Below, in pieces: positions 8,086 to 16,812 of a DNA stretch of 64,000 nt. The position numbers and the translations under genes are program-made. Each line of letters starts with the position of its first letter. Position 1 is the stretch's first letter. Under the pieces are notes generated by a model, which saw only the letters and a program-made list of their open reading frames with translations, did no database searches and was not told the origin of the DNA. The DNA is taken from the NCBI GenBank assembly GCA_023382975.1, contig JAHDXO010000017.1, positions 62,001 through 126,000 of the forward strand. Direction: 5' to 3'. This DNA comes from Pirellulaceae bacterium. Its GTDB lineage: Bacteria > Planctomycetota > Planctomycetia > Pirellulales > Pirellulaceae.

Positions 8086-9533
8086 CGAACCGGATCGAGC
8101 CGCTGACACGCGACGCAGCGTTGGAATACCTGCTGGGACGCATCGACTACGAGCGAGTGCCGCGTTTTCCGTACCGTGCGCAAACCCTGAAGCTGGCGCG
8201 CATGCGCGAGTTGCTCTCGCGATTGGGCAATCCGCACGATCGCTATCCGATCGTGCATGTCGCGGGAACCAAGGGCAAGGGTTCCACGTCGGCGATGATC
8301 GCCAGCATTCTGGGCGCGGCCGGTCATCGCGCCGGACTTTACACTTCGCCGCACCTCGAGCAGGTCGAAGAGCGAATGACCGTCGACGGCTGTCCTTCGA
8401 CCGGCGAGGAGTTCGCGGCACTGATCGCTCGCGTGCGAGTGGCCGTGGATGCGATGGATCGCCGGGTGGGAATGAATGGTGGCTACGAATCCGGGCCGAC
8501 CTATTTCGAGATCACCACGGCGGCCGCGATGCTGCACTTCGCTCAGCGCCAAGTCGACGTGGCGGTGCTCGAAGTCGGACTCGGTGGGCGCCTCGACTCG
8601 ACCAATGTCTGTCGGCCCGAGGTCTCGGTCATTACGAGTATCAGCTTCGATCATACTCGCCAATTGGGAAACACGCTGGCAGCCATCGCGGGCGAGAAGG
8701 CAGGGATCATCAAACCGGGAATTCCGGTCGTGTCAGGCGTCGCGAACGAGGAACCGGCCGAAGTGATCCGCGCGAGGGCGCAGCGGCTGGGTTGCCCCTA
8801 CTTCGAAATCGGCCGCGATTTCCAGTTGACCTATCGAGGCATCGAGCTCGCTACGTTGGCCGGGACGCCTCGTCTGGTGACGCGATTGGATTACGCCGAG
8901 CCGCCGGGAACGGAGGACGAAGGTTATCGGGGACTGCAAACCGGCCTGCTGGGACGTCATCAAGCGGCAAATGCTGCGGTGGCCGTCGCGACGATCTGCC
9001 GTTTGCAGCAGCGAGGCTGGGCGATTCCAACCGCGGCGGTGCGCGAGGGCTTGAGACAAGCACGGATACCGGCACGGACGGAGGTCGTACAGTGCCGACC
9101 GATTGTGGTGGTCGACGCGGCGCACAATGTCGCCTCGATCCAGGCCTTGGTCGACGTATTGGACGAGGCGTTTCCCGAGGTCCGGTCGCGGATCTTGGTC
9201 TTCGCGACCAGCCGGGATAAGGATTTGGCCGGGATGCTCCGTTGCCTGTTGCCGAAGTTCTCGACGGTCATCCTCACTCGCTATCTGAACAACCCGCGGT
9301 ATGTGGAACCGGTGGAGTTGAAGGAGTTGGCCGACGAGATCGCGGCGGCGGATCCGGAAGTGAATTGCCAAGTCCTGGTCGAAGCCTGCCCAGCCGCCGC
9401 TTGGTCGGCCGCCGAAGCGTTGGCCACCGACGATGCCCTGATCTGCGTCAGCGGTTCGTTCTTCCTGGCAGCCGAAGTTCGCAACCTGGCCCAAACCAGC
9501 CCGCTCCGGAAGACGCACGCGGTGACTTCGTAG
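8082..9533 (+). CDS. folC: Folylpolyglutamate synthase / dihydrofolate synthase
   Basis: FolC adds glutamate to folates and, in many bacteria, to dihydropteroate, with ATP hydrolysis in the cytoplasm. The 483-residue protein carries the Mur-ligase-family P-loop in VAGTKGKGSTSAM near residue 60, then TSPHLEQVEERM, EVGLGGRLDSTN and SFDHTRQLGNT, all typical of FolC. The C-terminal domain has VVDAAHNVAS and FATSRDKD. The start at 8082 overlaps the previous stop (ATGA), indicating translational coupling. It is the last gene of the prfB-unknown-folC run; the next gene is convergent and ends 38 bases downstream. Whether it is bifunctional cannot be told from the sequence. Confidence 0.93.
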   Translation: MTNRIEPLTRDAALEYLLGRIDYERVPRFPYRAQTLKLARMRELLSRLGNPHDRYPIVHVAGTKGKGSTSAMIASILGAAGHRAGLYTSPHLEQVEERMTVDGCPSTGEEFAALIARVRVAVDAMDRRVGMNGGYESGPTYFEITTAAAMLHFAQRQVDVAVLEVGLGGRLDSTNVCRPEVSVITSISFDHTRQLGNTLAAIAGEKAGIIKPGIPVVSGVANEEPAEVIRARAQRLGCPYFEIGRDFQLTYRGIELATLAGTPRLVTRLDYAEPPGTEDEGYRGLQTGLLGRHQAANAAVAVATICRLQQRGWAIPTAAVREGLRQARIPARTEVVQCRPIVVVDAAHNVASIQALVDVLDEAFPEVRSRILVFATSRDKDLAGMLRCLLPKFSTVILTRYLNNPRYVEPVELKELADEIAAADPEVNCQVLVEACPAAAWSAAEALATDDALICVSGSFFLAAEVRNLAQTSPLRKTHAVTS

Positions 9534-9571
9534 AATCGGATGAATTCTGTTCTGACTCCGAATCGTTCGGC

Positions 9572-11107
9572 TTAATCCAGCCGTTCAAGTTCATACAATC
9601 GGCCGCCGAGAGGCCGTACTCGGAAGCCTCCCACCAGGGACCATGCGATGGGCTCTCTCTCACTTTGGAGTACGGCCAAACGATCGATCGTGGCCACATC
9701 CTTCGGCGTCAGACGCTGCAGACCGGGATAGTGTCTGGTGTATCGGCGCATTACGTCGCGGTTGACGACTGCATAGGAGCTGGCTTCCGGAAGTTCTTCG
9801 ATTTCAAAATCTAGAAAAGCCAGCCGGTCTCGTAGTTCGGGCGTGGCTGCATACAGCGGCAGAGCATCCAGCGCGTCTTCGATCAAGATCGTCCGGTGTG
9901 GTAAGGATAGGACAACGTCAAGAATCTCCTCGCGTTCCAAAACACTCTGTTGTGCGTCGTTGGTCACTTTTGCAACGGAACCTAGACCGATCGCGGTGAA
10001 CGAGACCAAGCAAAATATGACGAAAAGCCGTTGACAGCGATCCAAGAGAACGGCGATCAAGGGCCCAAATGCAAGGCAAGCCACGATGGCATAACGAGGT
10101 ATCATGCTGGGTTGAACTAACAACGAGAAAACCAGCAGTACGGCGGGCATCACGAGTAAGGTGCCGAGTGAAACACCGATTCCCAAACGTTGGCTTGGAC
10201 GAACACTGATGAGTCTCATAGTTCCCAAACCTGGTCGATTGCGCCCCATCAGCAACTCCGAGAAGTACAGGCTAATAGCGCAAACACTGAGCGCCGACAT
10301 CGGCACGAGCATGGCGATCACGCCCAGAACCCTCGAAAGACCGATTGGGGGAATCCATGTTGGAAGCGACAAGGCTGCACGCTGACCGAGAAAAAACGGC
10401 GTACATGCTATTAAGGCGACTAGGCCGGGAAGGGCGGACCACAGCAACGAGTATATCCGCTTACGATTCCCTCGATGCCACAAACAATCGCCTGCGACAA
10501 CCAGAACCAGGGAGAAAATCCCGAAGTAGTGCGTCGTGCAAATCAAAACCGAACACACAGCACGCAAAGCAAATTGCCACTTTGTGGCGAAGCTACGATC
10601 AGAGCGGGAGAGCAGGAAACAAAACAATGCGATGAGCATAGACCACAGCGAGTAGAACCTTGCTTGAAACGCTTCGCCAACCAGCGTCTCACCTGTCCAC
10701 ATCCCCAGCGTTGCTGTGCAAGCGACCAACGGTCGATAACCGCAAGCCAATGTGAAATAGATGGCAACCAAAGTGAGCATGGTACAGAGTAGCGAGAACG
10801 AGCGTAACGTTGCTGCATTCGTCTCCCCCCACAATGCGCAGTAGCCGCGAAGCAGCAGATGCAACGTGGGCGGATTGAAATCGACGCCATCAGAAATTGC
10901 TGCGAGCGAATGCACAATGTTTGGATCTGCGACCAGCGTCTGAGTCAGAATCTCGTCGAACCAAAGTGGGCGCGAGACACTCTTGAATCCACCGGCAATC
11001 GCCAACTGGACCAGGAAAATGCCAATCAGAAGCAGGAACATCGCAGACTTGGCGGACGACGTCTTTGTTGCGTTAACACATCTACTATCGTGGTAATTAG
11101 TCGTCAT
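9572..11107 (-). CDS. Polytopic membrane glycosyltransferase, GT39/ArnT-like
   Basis: This 511-residue protein has about ten or more hydrophobic segments. The first is near residues 22-40 and is followed at once by the loop RPLWFDEILTQT (acidic pair Asp51-Glu52) and then DFNPPTLHLLLR. An acidic pair in the first extracytoplasmic loop followed by an NPP-L motif is characteristic of GT-C enzymes of the PMT/ArnT type, which move a sugar from a polyprenyl phosphate to an acceptor outside the membrane. Substrate and acceptor are unknown. The coding region is visibly less GC-rich than its neighbours, which may mean transfer. It lies convergent to folC and divergent from the GT2/GT87 pair. Confidence 0.7.
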   Translation of the reverse strand: MTTNYHDSRCVNATKTSSAKSAMFLLLIGIFLVQLAIAGGFKSVSRPLWFDEILTQTLVADPNIVHSLAAISDGVDFNPPTLHLLLRGYCALWGETNAATLRSFSLLCTMLTLVAIYFTLACGYRPLVACTATLGMWTGETLVGEAFQARFYSLWSMLIALFCFLLSRSDRSFATKWQFALRAVCSVLICTTHYFGIFSLVLVVAGDCLWHRGNRKRIYSLLWSALPGLVALIACTPFFLGQRAALSLPTWIPPIGLSRVLGVIAMLVPMSALSVCAISLYFSELLMGRNRPGLGTMRLISVRPSQRLGIGVSLGTLLVMPAVLLVFSLLVQPSMIPRYAIVACLAFGPLIAVLLDRCQRLFVIFCLVSFTAIGLGSVAKVTNDAQQSVLEREEILDVVLSLPHRTILIEDALDALPLYAATPELRDRLAFLDFEIEELPEASSYAVVNRDVMRRYTRHYPGLQRLTPKDVATIDRLAVLQSEREPIAWSLVGGFRVRPLGGRLYELERLD

Positions 11108-11424
11108 CGTTTAAGACAGATCGGGGTGTCGAATGGCACAAGCTGTTGGTCTGTTCCTCAAAAGCTAGTTCTCTTGCGGCCTTCGAACAAGCGGTGCCGA
11201 TCGATTCGGCCGATCCCGGAGGTCAACCGATCGGAAGCGACGGATCAATCGACGTTTTCAGGAAAGCTGACACCTCCGGAATTGGCATTACTATCCAACC
11301 GCCACGAAGGGAAACGGCTGGTTGAGCGGACGGTGGGAGCGGCGTGGAGCTAAGTGAAGTGGACGAAGCACGGAGTACAGTCTATGTTTTGAAAACACAT
11401 GTCGAACTTAGAGAGATGGTGTGC
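11108..11424. other. Divergent intergenic region
   Basis: About 317 bases separate the starts of the GT39-like and GT2 genes. The region is less GC-rich than the average of the window and probably holds promoters in both directions, but I cannot pick out a clear -35/-10 pair. An in-frame GTG at 11344 could extend the GT2 gene into it. Confidence 0.4.
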
Positions 11425-12414
11425 ATGGCCCCGAGCGCAGAATTCTCCGAACGGATCTGCCCCGATGCCTTGGTGTCGGTGGTTCTGCCTGTATTCAACG
11501 AGGTGGCCGTACTGCGCGAACTGTACCGGCGATTGACGGAGACGCTCTCCCGGCTGGGTTGCCGCTACGAGATCATGTTCGTCAACGACGGATCGAGCGA
11601 CGGGAGCCGGAAAATCCTGGACTCGCTGGCCGACGAGGACACTCGGGTCCGCGTGCTGCATTTTTCGCGGAATTTCGGACATCAGGCCGCCGTCCAGGCC
11701 GGACTGGTTCATGCCGGCGGCGATGCGGTGGTGGTGATGGATTCCGATTTGCAGGACGATCCCAAGGCGATCGCCGATTTCCTGGTTCGTTGGCAACAAG
11801 GCTACGACGTCGTCTACGCGGTGCGGACCAAGCGGAAGGAGTGGTGGGGCAAGCGGTGGTTGTTCGCTGGCTTCTATCGTTTGTTGAATTCGATCTCGCA
11901 GACCGAGATCCCAACCGACGCGGGCAATTTCGGACTGGTGGACCGCCAAGTTGTCCGGCAGATCGCGGCGCTGGGCGATTACGAACGTTATTATCCGGGC
12001 CTGCGGTGCTGGGTCGGTTTCCGCCAAACGGGCGTCCCTGTCGAACGACTGGCCCGGCACGACGGTCGGCCTCGCGTATCGTTGTTCGGACTGTTTCGTT
12101 TGGCCCAGGCGGCAATCTTCTCGTTTTCCACGGTGCCGCTGAAGGCTTTCTACGGCTTGGCCGGGTTGTCGCTGCTGGCAGCCATCGTCGTCTCGACGTT
12201 TGTCCTGTACCATCGATTGTTTACCGGGTTGGCCATTCCCGGTTGGACGTCGATTCTGATCGTGGCCAGTTTTTTCGGTGCCTTAAACGCTCTGGGGATC
12301 GGCATCCTGGGCGAATACGTGATCCGCATCTATGATCAGGTGCGGGGCCGTCCGTTGTTCTTGGTGGCGGAGAAACGGAATTTTGCAGACGACGAGCAAG
12401 GGAGTGGTCGATGA
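11425..12414 (+). CDS. Family 2 glycosyltransferase with C-terminal membrane anchor (polyprenyl-phosphate sugar transferase type)
   Basis: The 329-residue protein has an N-terminal GT-A domain: VSVVLPVFNE, then FVNDGSSDGS for nucleotide-sugar binding and MDSDLQDDP for the metal-binding DXD. Two hydrophobic helices near the C terminus (LAGLSLLAAIVVSTFVLY and ILIVASFFGALNALGIGIL) end in GEYVIRIYDQVRGRP, the pattern of GtrB/DPM1-type enzymes that load a sugar onto polyprenyl phosphate. The start at 11425 is chosen because GAGAG lies about 9 bases before it; 11416 (ATG) and 11344 (GTG) are alternatives. It overlaps the next gene by ATGA, so it may supply the lipid-linked donor for the GT87 enzyme. 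Confidence 0.85.
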   Translation: MAPSAEFSERICPDALVSVVLPVFNEVAVLRELYRRLTETLSRLGCRYEIMFVNDGSSDGSRKILDSLADEDTRVRVLHFSRNFGHQAAVQAGLVHAGGDAVVVMDSDLQDDPKAIADFLVRWQQGYDVVYAVRTKRKEWWGKRWLFAGFYRLLNSISQTEIPTDAGNFGLVDRQVVRQIAALGDYERYYPGLRCWVGFRQTGVPVERLARHDGRPRVSLFGLFRLAQAAIFSFSTVPLKAFYGLAGLSLLAAIVVSTFVLYHRLFTGLAIPGWTSILIVASFFGALNALGIGILGEYVIRIYDQVRGRPLFLVAEKRNFADDEQGSGR

Positions 12415-13700
12415 CCGACATGCGGACGGGCGGCAGCTTAAGGCGAAGTCTGTTGATGACCGCGAGCGCCGGGATCTGTCTGCTGTGGGGAGCGGCGACG
12501 CTCGTGCGGGTTGTGCCACCGCGGCATGCTTCGTTTGATTTCGTGCAGGAATGGGCGTCAGCACGGAACTACTTCGAAGGCCAACCGGTCTATTCTTCGC
12601 TGAACGAGACGATTCCGAGATACCTGGGACGTGAATGGCGCATCGAGACAATGGACGTCAATGCGCATCCTCCATCGTCGGTGTTGGCGCTGTTGCCGCT
12701 GGGGCGGTTGGATTACCGCACGGCTCATGCCGCCTGGAATGTGATCTCGCTTGCCTGCCTGGCGATGGCGCTGTGGTGGATCGCGGGCCGCGGGGGACTC
12801 GAACTTCCCCCGTGGACGCTGCTGCCCATCCTAGCCCTGATCTTGACCAGCAACTCGTTTACCCAGCAGATCATCCAAGGACAACTGAACCTGCTGCTGT
12901 TGATGCTATTCGTTGCTGCTTGGAGGGCGGACCGGAACGGACGCCCGGCGCTCAGTGGCGGGTTGATGGGCGTCGCTGCCGCCATCAAGCTGTTCCCGGC
13001 CTTTATGGGTCTGTACTACCTAGCCCGGCGCGATTGGCGAGCGGTGGCAGGGATGGGCGTTTCGTTCCTGCTGTTGAACGGAATCACGGTGGCTGTGCTT
13101 GGTCTCCAGACCTATCAAGAGTACTTCGGCCACGTGGTACCGACCGTCCAGGACGGCTTTCGGGATTTCTGGCCGAACGCTTCTATCAATGGTTACTGGA
13201 GCAAGTTGCTGGACGCGCCGAATCGCCATGTGATCCCGTTGACCGAAAGTCCCGTGTTGGCCAAGGCGCTGACGCTAGCCGCCGTGTTGTTGGTCACCGC
13301 GCTCGCGGCCTGGAAGTGCTGGACGTCATACAGCCCGGCCCAGCGCGACATCGCTTTTGCAGTATGCATCCTGGCTGTTATGTTAGTGTCACCAATTACG
13401 TGGGATCATTACTTTCTGATCTTGATTCTCGGGTGGGCAATTCTCTGGCGCCATCTGTCGCGCCGGTTGGCGGATCGCACTGCGCTGCTGACATCGATCA
13501 TTGTACTGGCTACGCTCCGGCCGCGCTGGATCTGGGACGCCACAATTCCTGGGCCGGGCGAATTGGTGTACTTCGGCGATGCCGAACCATCGGTCGCGCT
13601 GCCCGTGCATGTGTTGACGGTGATTTCGTACCAGTTCTATATGCTGGTCGCGCTGTTCTTGTACGCGTGTTTTCGGCGGCCGAGTGGCGAGACAGAATAG
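12411..13700 (+). CDS. GT87-like polytopic mannosyltransferase (DUF2029 type)
   Basis: This 429-residue membrane protein has around ten predicted helices. An early extracytoplasmic loop contains SFDFVQEWASARNYFEGQPVY, close in form to the DF..Y..A....G..(P/L)Y pattern of GT87 polyprenyl-phosphate-sugar-dependent transferases. Further on are NAHPPSSVLALLPLG and QGQLNLLLLMLF, also typical of that family. It overlaps the preceding GT2 gene by four bases and has GGGAG before its ATG. The pair probably acts in one pathway: the GT2 makes polyprenyl-P-sugar and the GT87 uses it outside. The acceptor is unknown. Confidence 0.78.
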   Translation: MTDMRTGGSLRRSLLMTASAGICLLWGAATLVRVVPPRHASFDFVQEWASARNYFEGQPVYSSLNETIPRYLGREWRIETMDVNAHPPSSVLALLPLGRLDYRTAHAAWNVISLACLAMALWWIAGRGGLELPPWTLLPILALILTSNSFTQQIIQGQLNLLLLMLFVAAWRADRNGRPALSGGLMGVAAAIKLFPAFMGLYYLARRDWRAVAGMGVSFLLLNGITVAVLGLQTYQEYFGHVVPTVQDGFRDFWPNASINGYWSKLLDAPNRHVIPLTESPVLAKALTLAAVLLVTALAAWKCWTSYSPAQRDIAFAVCILAVMLVSPITWDHYFLILILGWAILWRHLSRRLADRTALLTSIIVLATLRPRWIWDATIPGPGELVYFGDAEPSVALPVHVLTVISYQFYMLVALFLYACFRRPSGETE

Positions 13701-13717
13701 GCAGTTGTCAGTGGGCA
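13700..13717. repeat. Dispersed short repeat (one copy)
   Basis: The sequence, read on the minus strand, is CTGCCCACTGACAACTGC. The same 18 bases occur within the tandem repeat at 38763-38796. It sits directly after the GT87 stop codon, between convergent genes. Confidence 0.6.
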
Positions 13718-13763
13718 GGGTTCTGCTTCGCTTCTGTTGGCTGCTAACTCCTGACGCTTGAAC

Positions 13764-14783
13764 TCACTCTTCCGCTGTCGGCGCGACGACGACTTCGAAG
13801 GCGTCGCCTTTGATGCGGCGCAGTTCTTCGTGCATGGGAGGGATCCGGGGGTCGGGGGCGACGGAGATGGCCCATTCGATGCCATTGTCAGCGACGAACA
13901 TGCCGTATTGCTGCAAGCCTCTGAGGATCGTTTGCACGTTGGGCGAGAAGCCGCGGAGGTCGACGTCGGCTCTCAGCCGAAGCCGCTCGCCCATGCGCGG
14001 ATACTCGGGATTAGTGTACCGGCTGGCGTAGTGCGTGGCGGGAGCCACGTAGGCGCGGCGAGTGCGGCGGACGGTGACCCGCATCGCATGTTCGACGACG
14101 CCTCGCTGCAATTCGTCGTAACGAACGACGGCGGGAAAAATCGGCAGCCCGGCGGCGTCGGCCGACGTCCAGCCGGCTGGGCGAAGCCGGTTGGTTTTCA
14201 AGTCGAAGACCGATGCCTGGGCGGCTTGCCAGCCGTCGTCGGTGCGTCGGAGGACGAAGAACTCGTACAGCATGCGATTGACCGGATCGACCACGATGCC
14301 GTGCCGGTCCCCGCCCGTGCCGCGTTGATGTTCTTCCAGCGACGGTGCGCGGCCCTGGAACTGGGCGAAGTAGCCGGGCCAACCTTCGATCGGGACGTTG
14401 TCCGGCAGCGGGTACGGTCCGGGGTCCGATTCCGCGGGATAGTCGACGATCTTGACCTCGATACGCGGCTGATCTGGCGGCACCAGGACGAATCCCATGT
14501 CCGGGTTGTAACGCAGAGGCTTCTCCGCTCCGATCGATTCGACGATTGTCCGCGAGTCGGGATGAAGCGGCCAATCGTCGATCCGCTGGTTCCAGGGATT
14601 GTCGGGCGGGAAGATTTCCAGCGCCGAACAAATGGCATCGGCCTGCGGCGTATGGAACAGGACCGGGGCGGTGATCGGCGGCATCTTGGCAGCCCGGATG
14701 CGAGCCAGGCGATCGGGTTCTTGGGCAGTGACGATGCCGGCGAACAGGCAGAGGACGACGACAGGAATGTGGAAGCGAAGCAT
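13764..14783 (-). CDS. Secreted protein of unknown function
   Basis: The 339-residue product begins with a Sec signal peptide (MLRFHIPVVVLCLFAGIVTA, cleavage likely before QEP). I do not recognise the family. The mature part has few hydrophobic stretches and several conserved-looking aromatic/proline segments, including FPPDNPWNQRIDDWPLH near residue 58, GDRHGIVVDPVNRMLYEFF near residue 158 and THYASRYTNPEYPRMGERLR near residue 252. There are almost no cysteines, as expected for an exported bacterial protein without disulfides. It is convergent with the GT87 gene and upstream of no obvious partner; the exbD gene on the same strand starts 500 bases further upstream of its start and ends 85 bases away, so it could be the last gene of that operon. 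Confidence 0.65.
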   Translation of the reverse strand: MLRFHIPVVVLCLFAGIVTAQEPDRLARIRAAKMPPITAPVLFHTPQADAICSALEIFPPDNPWNQRIDDWPLHPDSRTIVESIGAEKPLRYNPDMGFVLVPPDQPRIEVKIVDYPAESDPGPYPLPDNVPIEGWPGYFAQFQGRAPSLEEHQRGTGGDRHGIVVDPVNRMLYEFFVLRRTDDGWQAAQASVFDLKTNRLRPAGWTSADAAGLPIFPAVVRYDELQRGVVEHAMRVTVRRTRRAYVAPATHYASRYTNPEYPRMGERLRLRADVDLRGFSPNVQTILRGLQQYGMFVADNGIEWAISVAPDPRIPPMHEELRRIKGDAFEVVVAPTAEE

Positions 14784-14868
14784 CCTCGAGGCTCCTGAGC
14801 CGTCTGGATACCTGAGTCGCGTCGGCGCCCGCGACCCACCGGGTGGTCACATTCTGACGGGCGTTGCT

Positions 14869-15363
14869 CTATGGAGCCGGCCGCGGCGGGGAGAATTTGA
14901 TTTTCTCGACCAGTTTGACGATGTTGCCGTTGCCGTCCAGGTAGCCGGAGACGGCGGTCACGGCCTGGATGACGTATTCGTAGCGAAGGTTGTAATCACA
15001 ATCCAGTTCGATTTCGGCTGTCTCTTGAACGCTGCCAGGTCCCCGGTCGTCACCAATCACTTGATGGATCTCGTCGTGGAGACTCTTGAAACTGGTGCCC
15101 ATCACCTTGTCGTTCAACGAGATTTGAGCCAGAGCGCCGGACGACATGGCCTGCATGCGGACTTTCATCGGGGGCAGTTTGTTGGGGTCGGGCAAGCCTT
15201 CGCTGGGTGCCGCGAGCGGCATCTTGATGTTGAAGTCGCCCTCTTGGGAAACGATCTTAAACGTCATGATGAAGAACACCAGCAACTGGAACACGATGTC
15301 GATCATCGGCGTCATCGGGACCTCGACCTTTTCCCCCTCGCCGCCAGAATGACGAACTTTCAT
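14869..15363 (-). CDS. exbD: ExbD/TolR-family protein (second copy)
   Basis: ExbD/TolR proteins pair with ExbB/TolQ in the inner membrane and use the proton gradient to drive envelope processes. This 164-residue protein has a short cytoplasmic N terminus, one transmembrane helix with the essential Asp (MTPMIDIVFQLLVFFIMTF, residues 17-35) and a periplasmic domain. It is the last of the core genes in the TPR-TPR-exbB-exbD-exbD operon, 31 bases after the other exbD. The two ExbD copies are clearly different in sequence, so they may form a heteromeric channel rather than being redundant. Confidence 0.9.
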   Translation of the reverse strand: MKVRHSGGEGEKVEVPMTPMIDIVFQLLVFFIMTFKIVSQEGDFNIKMPLAAPSEGLPDPNKLPPMKVRMQAMSSGALAQISLNDKVMGTSFKSLHDEIHQVIGDDRGPGSVQETAEIELDCDYNLRYEYVIQAVTAVSGYLDGNGNIVKLVEKIKFSPPRPAP

Positions 15364-15394
15364 GATTCACTTCCCTCCCCGAGACGATTTGGTT

Positions 15395-15835
15395 TCAGTT
15401 CCCGACATCCTCTTTAGCGCGCAGGGCGAACTTCTCGAAGTTGCTCATCTGGCATTCTTTGATCAACTCTTGGACTTTTCCGGTTCGCGCGTCCTTATGG
15501 CCGCGGATGATGATCGTGGCGTCCGAGAGCGGCTTGCCGCGGATGCGCAGCACGTTCGCCTCGCGGCTCAGGTAAGGCTGCAATCCGGAGATGGGCACTT
15601 CTTCGCCGCCGATGATGACCGTGCCCTCCTTCGTCAGGTGCAGCGTGATCGGGTATTCCAGCGGGGCGTCCGGCGGCTTGGCCAGCTCGCTGTCGGGCAG
15701 CATGATCCGTTCGTTCTGTTCGCTCTGCGTGAAGTTAATCAGCACCATGAAGAAGGCGATCAACTGGAACGTCATGTCGATCATGGGCGTCATGTCGCCT
15801 TCGACGATGTTGCTATTTGCCTTTTTGATCTTCAT
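15395..15835 (-). CDS. exbD: ExbD/TolR-family protein (first copy)
   Basis: This 146-residue ExbD/TolR homologue has the standard layout: a basic N terminus (MKIKKANSN), a single membrane helix carrying the proton-path Asp (MTPMIDMTFQLIAFFMVL, residues 15-32) and a periplasmic domain ending in the ATIIIRGHKDARTGKVQELI segment. Its start lies 8 bases after the exbB stop. With the neighbouring exbB and second exbD it forms an energised channel complex; the partner is probably one of the exported TPR proteins upstream rather than TonB, which is not present here. Confidence 0.9.
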   Translation of the reverse strand: MKIKKANSNIVEGDMTPMIDMTFQLIAFFMVLINFTQSEQNERIMLPDSELAKPPDAPLEYPITLHLTKEGTVIIGGEEVPISGLQPYLSREANVLRIRGKPLSDATIIIRGHKDARTGKVQELIKECQMSNFEKFALRAKEDVGN

Positions 15836-15843
15836 CGCAACCT

Positions 15844-16674
15844 CTACTTCTGGCCGCCGACGTTCTGGAAGCGGCTCATCATGTCTTCGCTGTAGATCCC
15901 GACTTCCAAGACCAGACGGGCTACTCGGTTTTTCAGAATGTTGTAGGCCGCGATCGCCGGGATGGCGATGGCCAAGCCGAGCAGGGTGGTGAACAAGGCG
16001 GTCGAGATCCCTTGTGCCAGATCGGACGCTTTGGGAGTCGAGCCACCGGCGGCGATGACTTGGAACGCGGAGATCATCCCGTGGACCGTGCCGAACAGCC
16101 CGACCATCGGACTGATCGTGCCGATCAGGGCCAGATAGCTGAGCCGGTGTTCGAGCTTCATGTTCTCGTCTTCGCCGACTTCCTGCATGGCTTCCAAGGC
16201 CTGCGAATAGCCCACCGACAGCTTGGCCAACCCTGCAGACAAGACCATGCCCAGCATCGACTCGTCGGACTTGGCCAGCTCGTAGGCTTCCTGGTAGCGC
16301 TGCTCGTTCAGGTGCCCCTCGAACGACTCCAGCAAGTGCTGCGGGCAGACGTTCTCGCGGCGGGCGGTCAGCAGATTCATGACAAACAGAGCCACCAGAG
16401 TAAAGGACAATCCCAAAAAGATGATCGTGTAGAAGGGGCCGCAGGCTTGATAGATCCAGGCCAAGTAGCTCATCTCGCGGGGAGCATCTTCCGTCGAACT
16501 CGCCGGGGCGGCGGCCGGGGCGGGCGCCGGGGCCTCGTCGAAAATATCCTCATCGGCCGCCACGGCAACCGACGGCGCGCCGGCCGCGGCCAGAAAGCCT
16601 CCCGCTGCCAGAACGACCATCAGGACCGAGAGCCAAGCCAAGGTCCGCGGACCAATTTGTGTACCTTGCCGCAT
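15844..16674 (-). CDS. exbB: MotA/TolQ/ExbB proton-channel protein with N-terminal extension
   Basis: The 276-residue protein carries the MotA/TolQ/ExbB fold: helix 1 near residues 82-102, and the paired C-terminal helices in LALIGTISPMVGLFGTVHGM and GISTALFTTLLGLAIAIPAI. Before this is an extension with a signal-like hydrophobic segment (residues 14-40) and an Ala/Pro-rich periplasmic linker (APAPAPAAAPAS). That extended type is common in planctomycetes and in some other Gram-negatives. It precedes two exbD genes and follows two TPR genes on the same strand, with a 138-base gap to the TPR gene. The complex should convert the proton-motive force into movement in the periplasm. Confidence 0.92.
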   Translation of the reverse strand: MRQGTQIGPRTLAWLSVLMVVLAAGGFLAAAGAPSVAVAADEDIFDEAPAPAPAAAPASSTEDAPREMSYLAWIYQACGPFYTIIFLGLSFTLVALFVMNLLTARRENVCPQHLLESFEGHLNEQRYQEAYELAKSDESMLGMVLSAGLAKLSVGYSQALEAMQEVGEDENMKLEHRLSYLALIGTISPMVGLFGTVHGMISAFQVIAAGGSTPKASDLAQGISTALFTTLLGLAIAIPAIAAYNILKNRVARLVLEVGIYSEDMMSRFQNVGGQK

Positions 16675-16812
16675 GTTTTCCTCCCACCCTTCTGTGAATC
16701 TACAAAAAAACGGCTGTTCGATTGGGAAATTCTCGGTTGCTATTCTAATCAGCGGCTCGGGGGCGGGTAAAGCACCAGCCGGCCGACTGATGTTGTCGCG
16801 GCGGATGCGATG

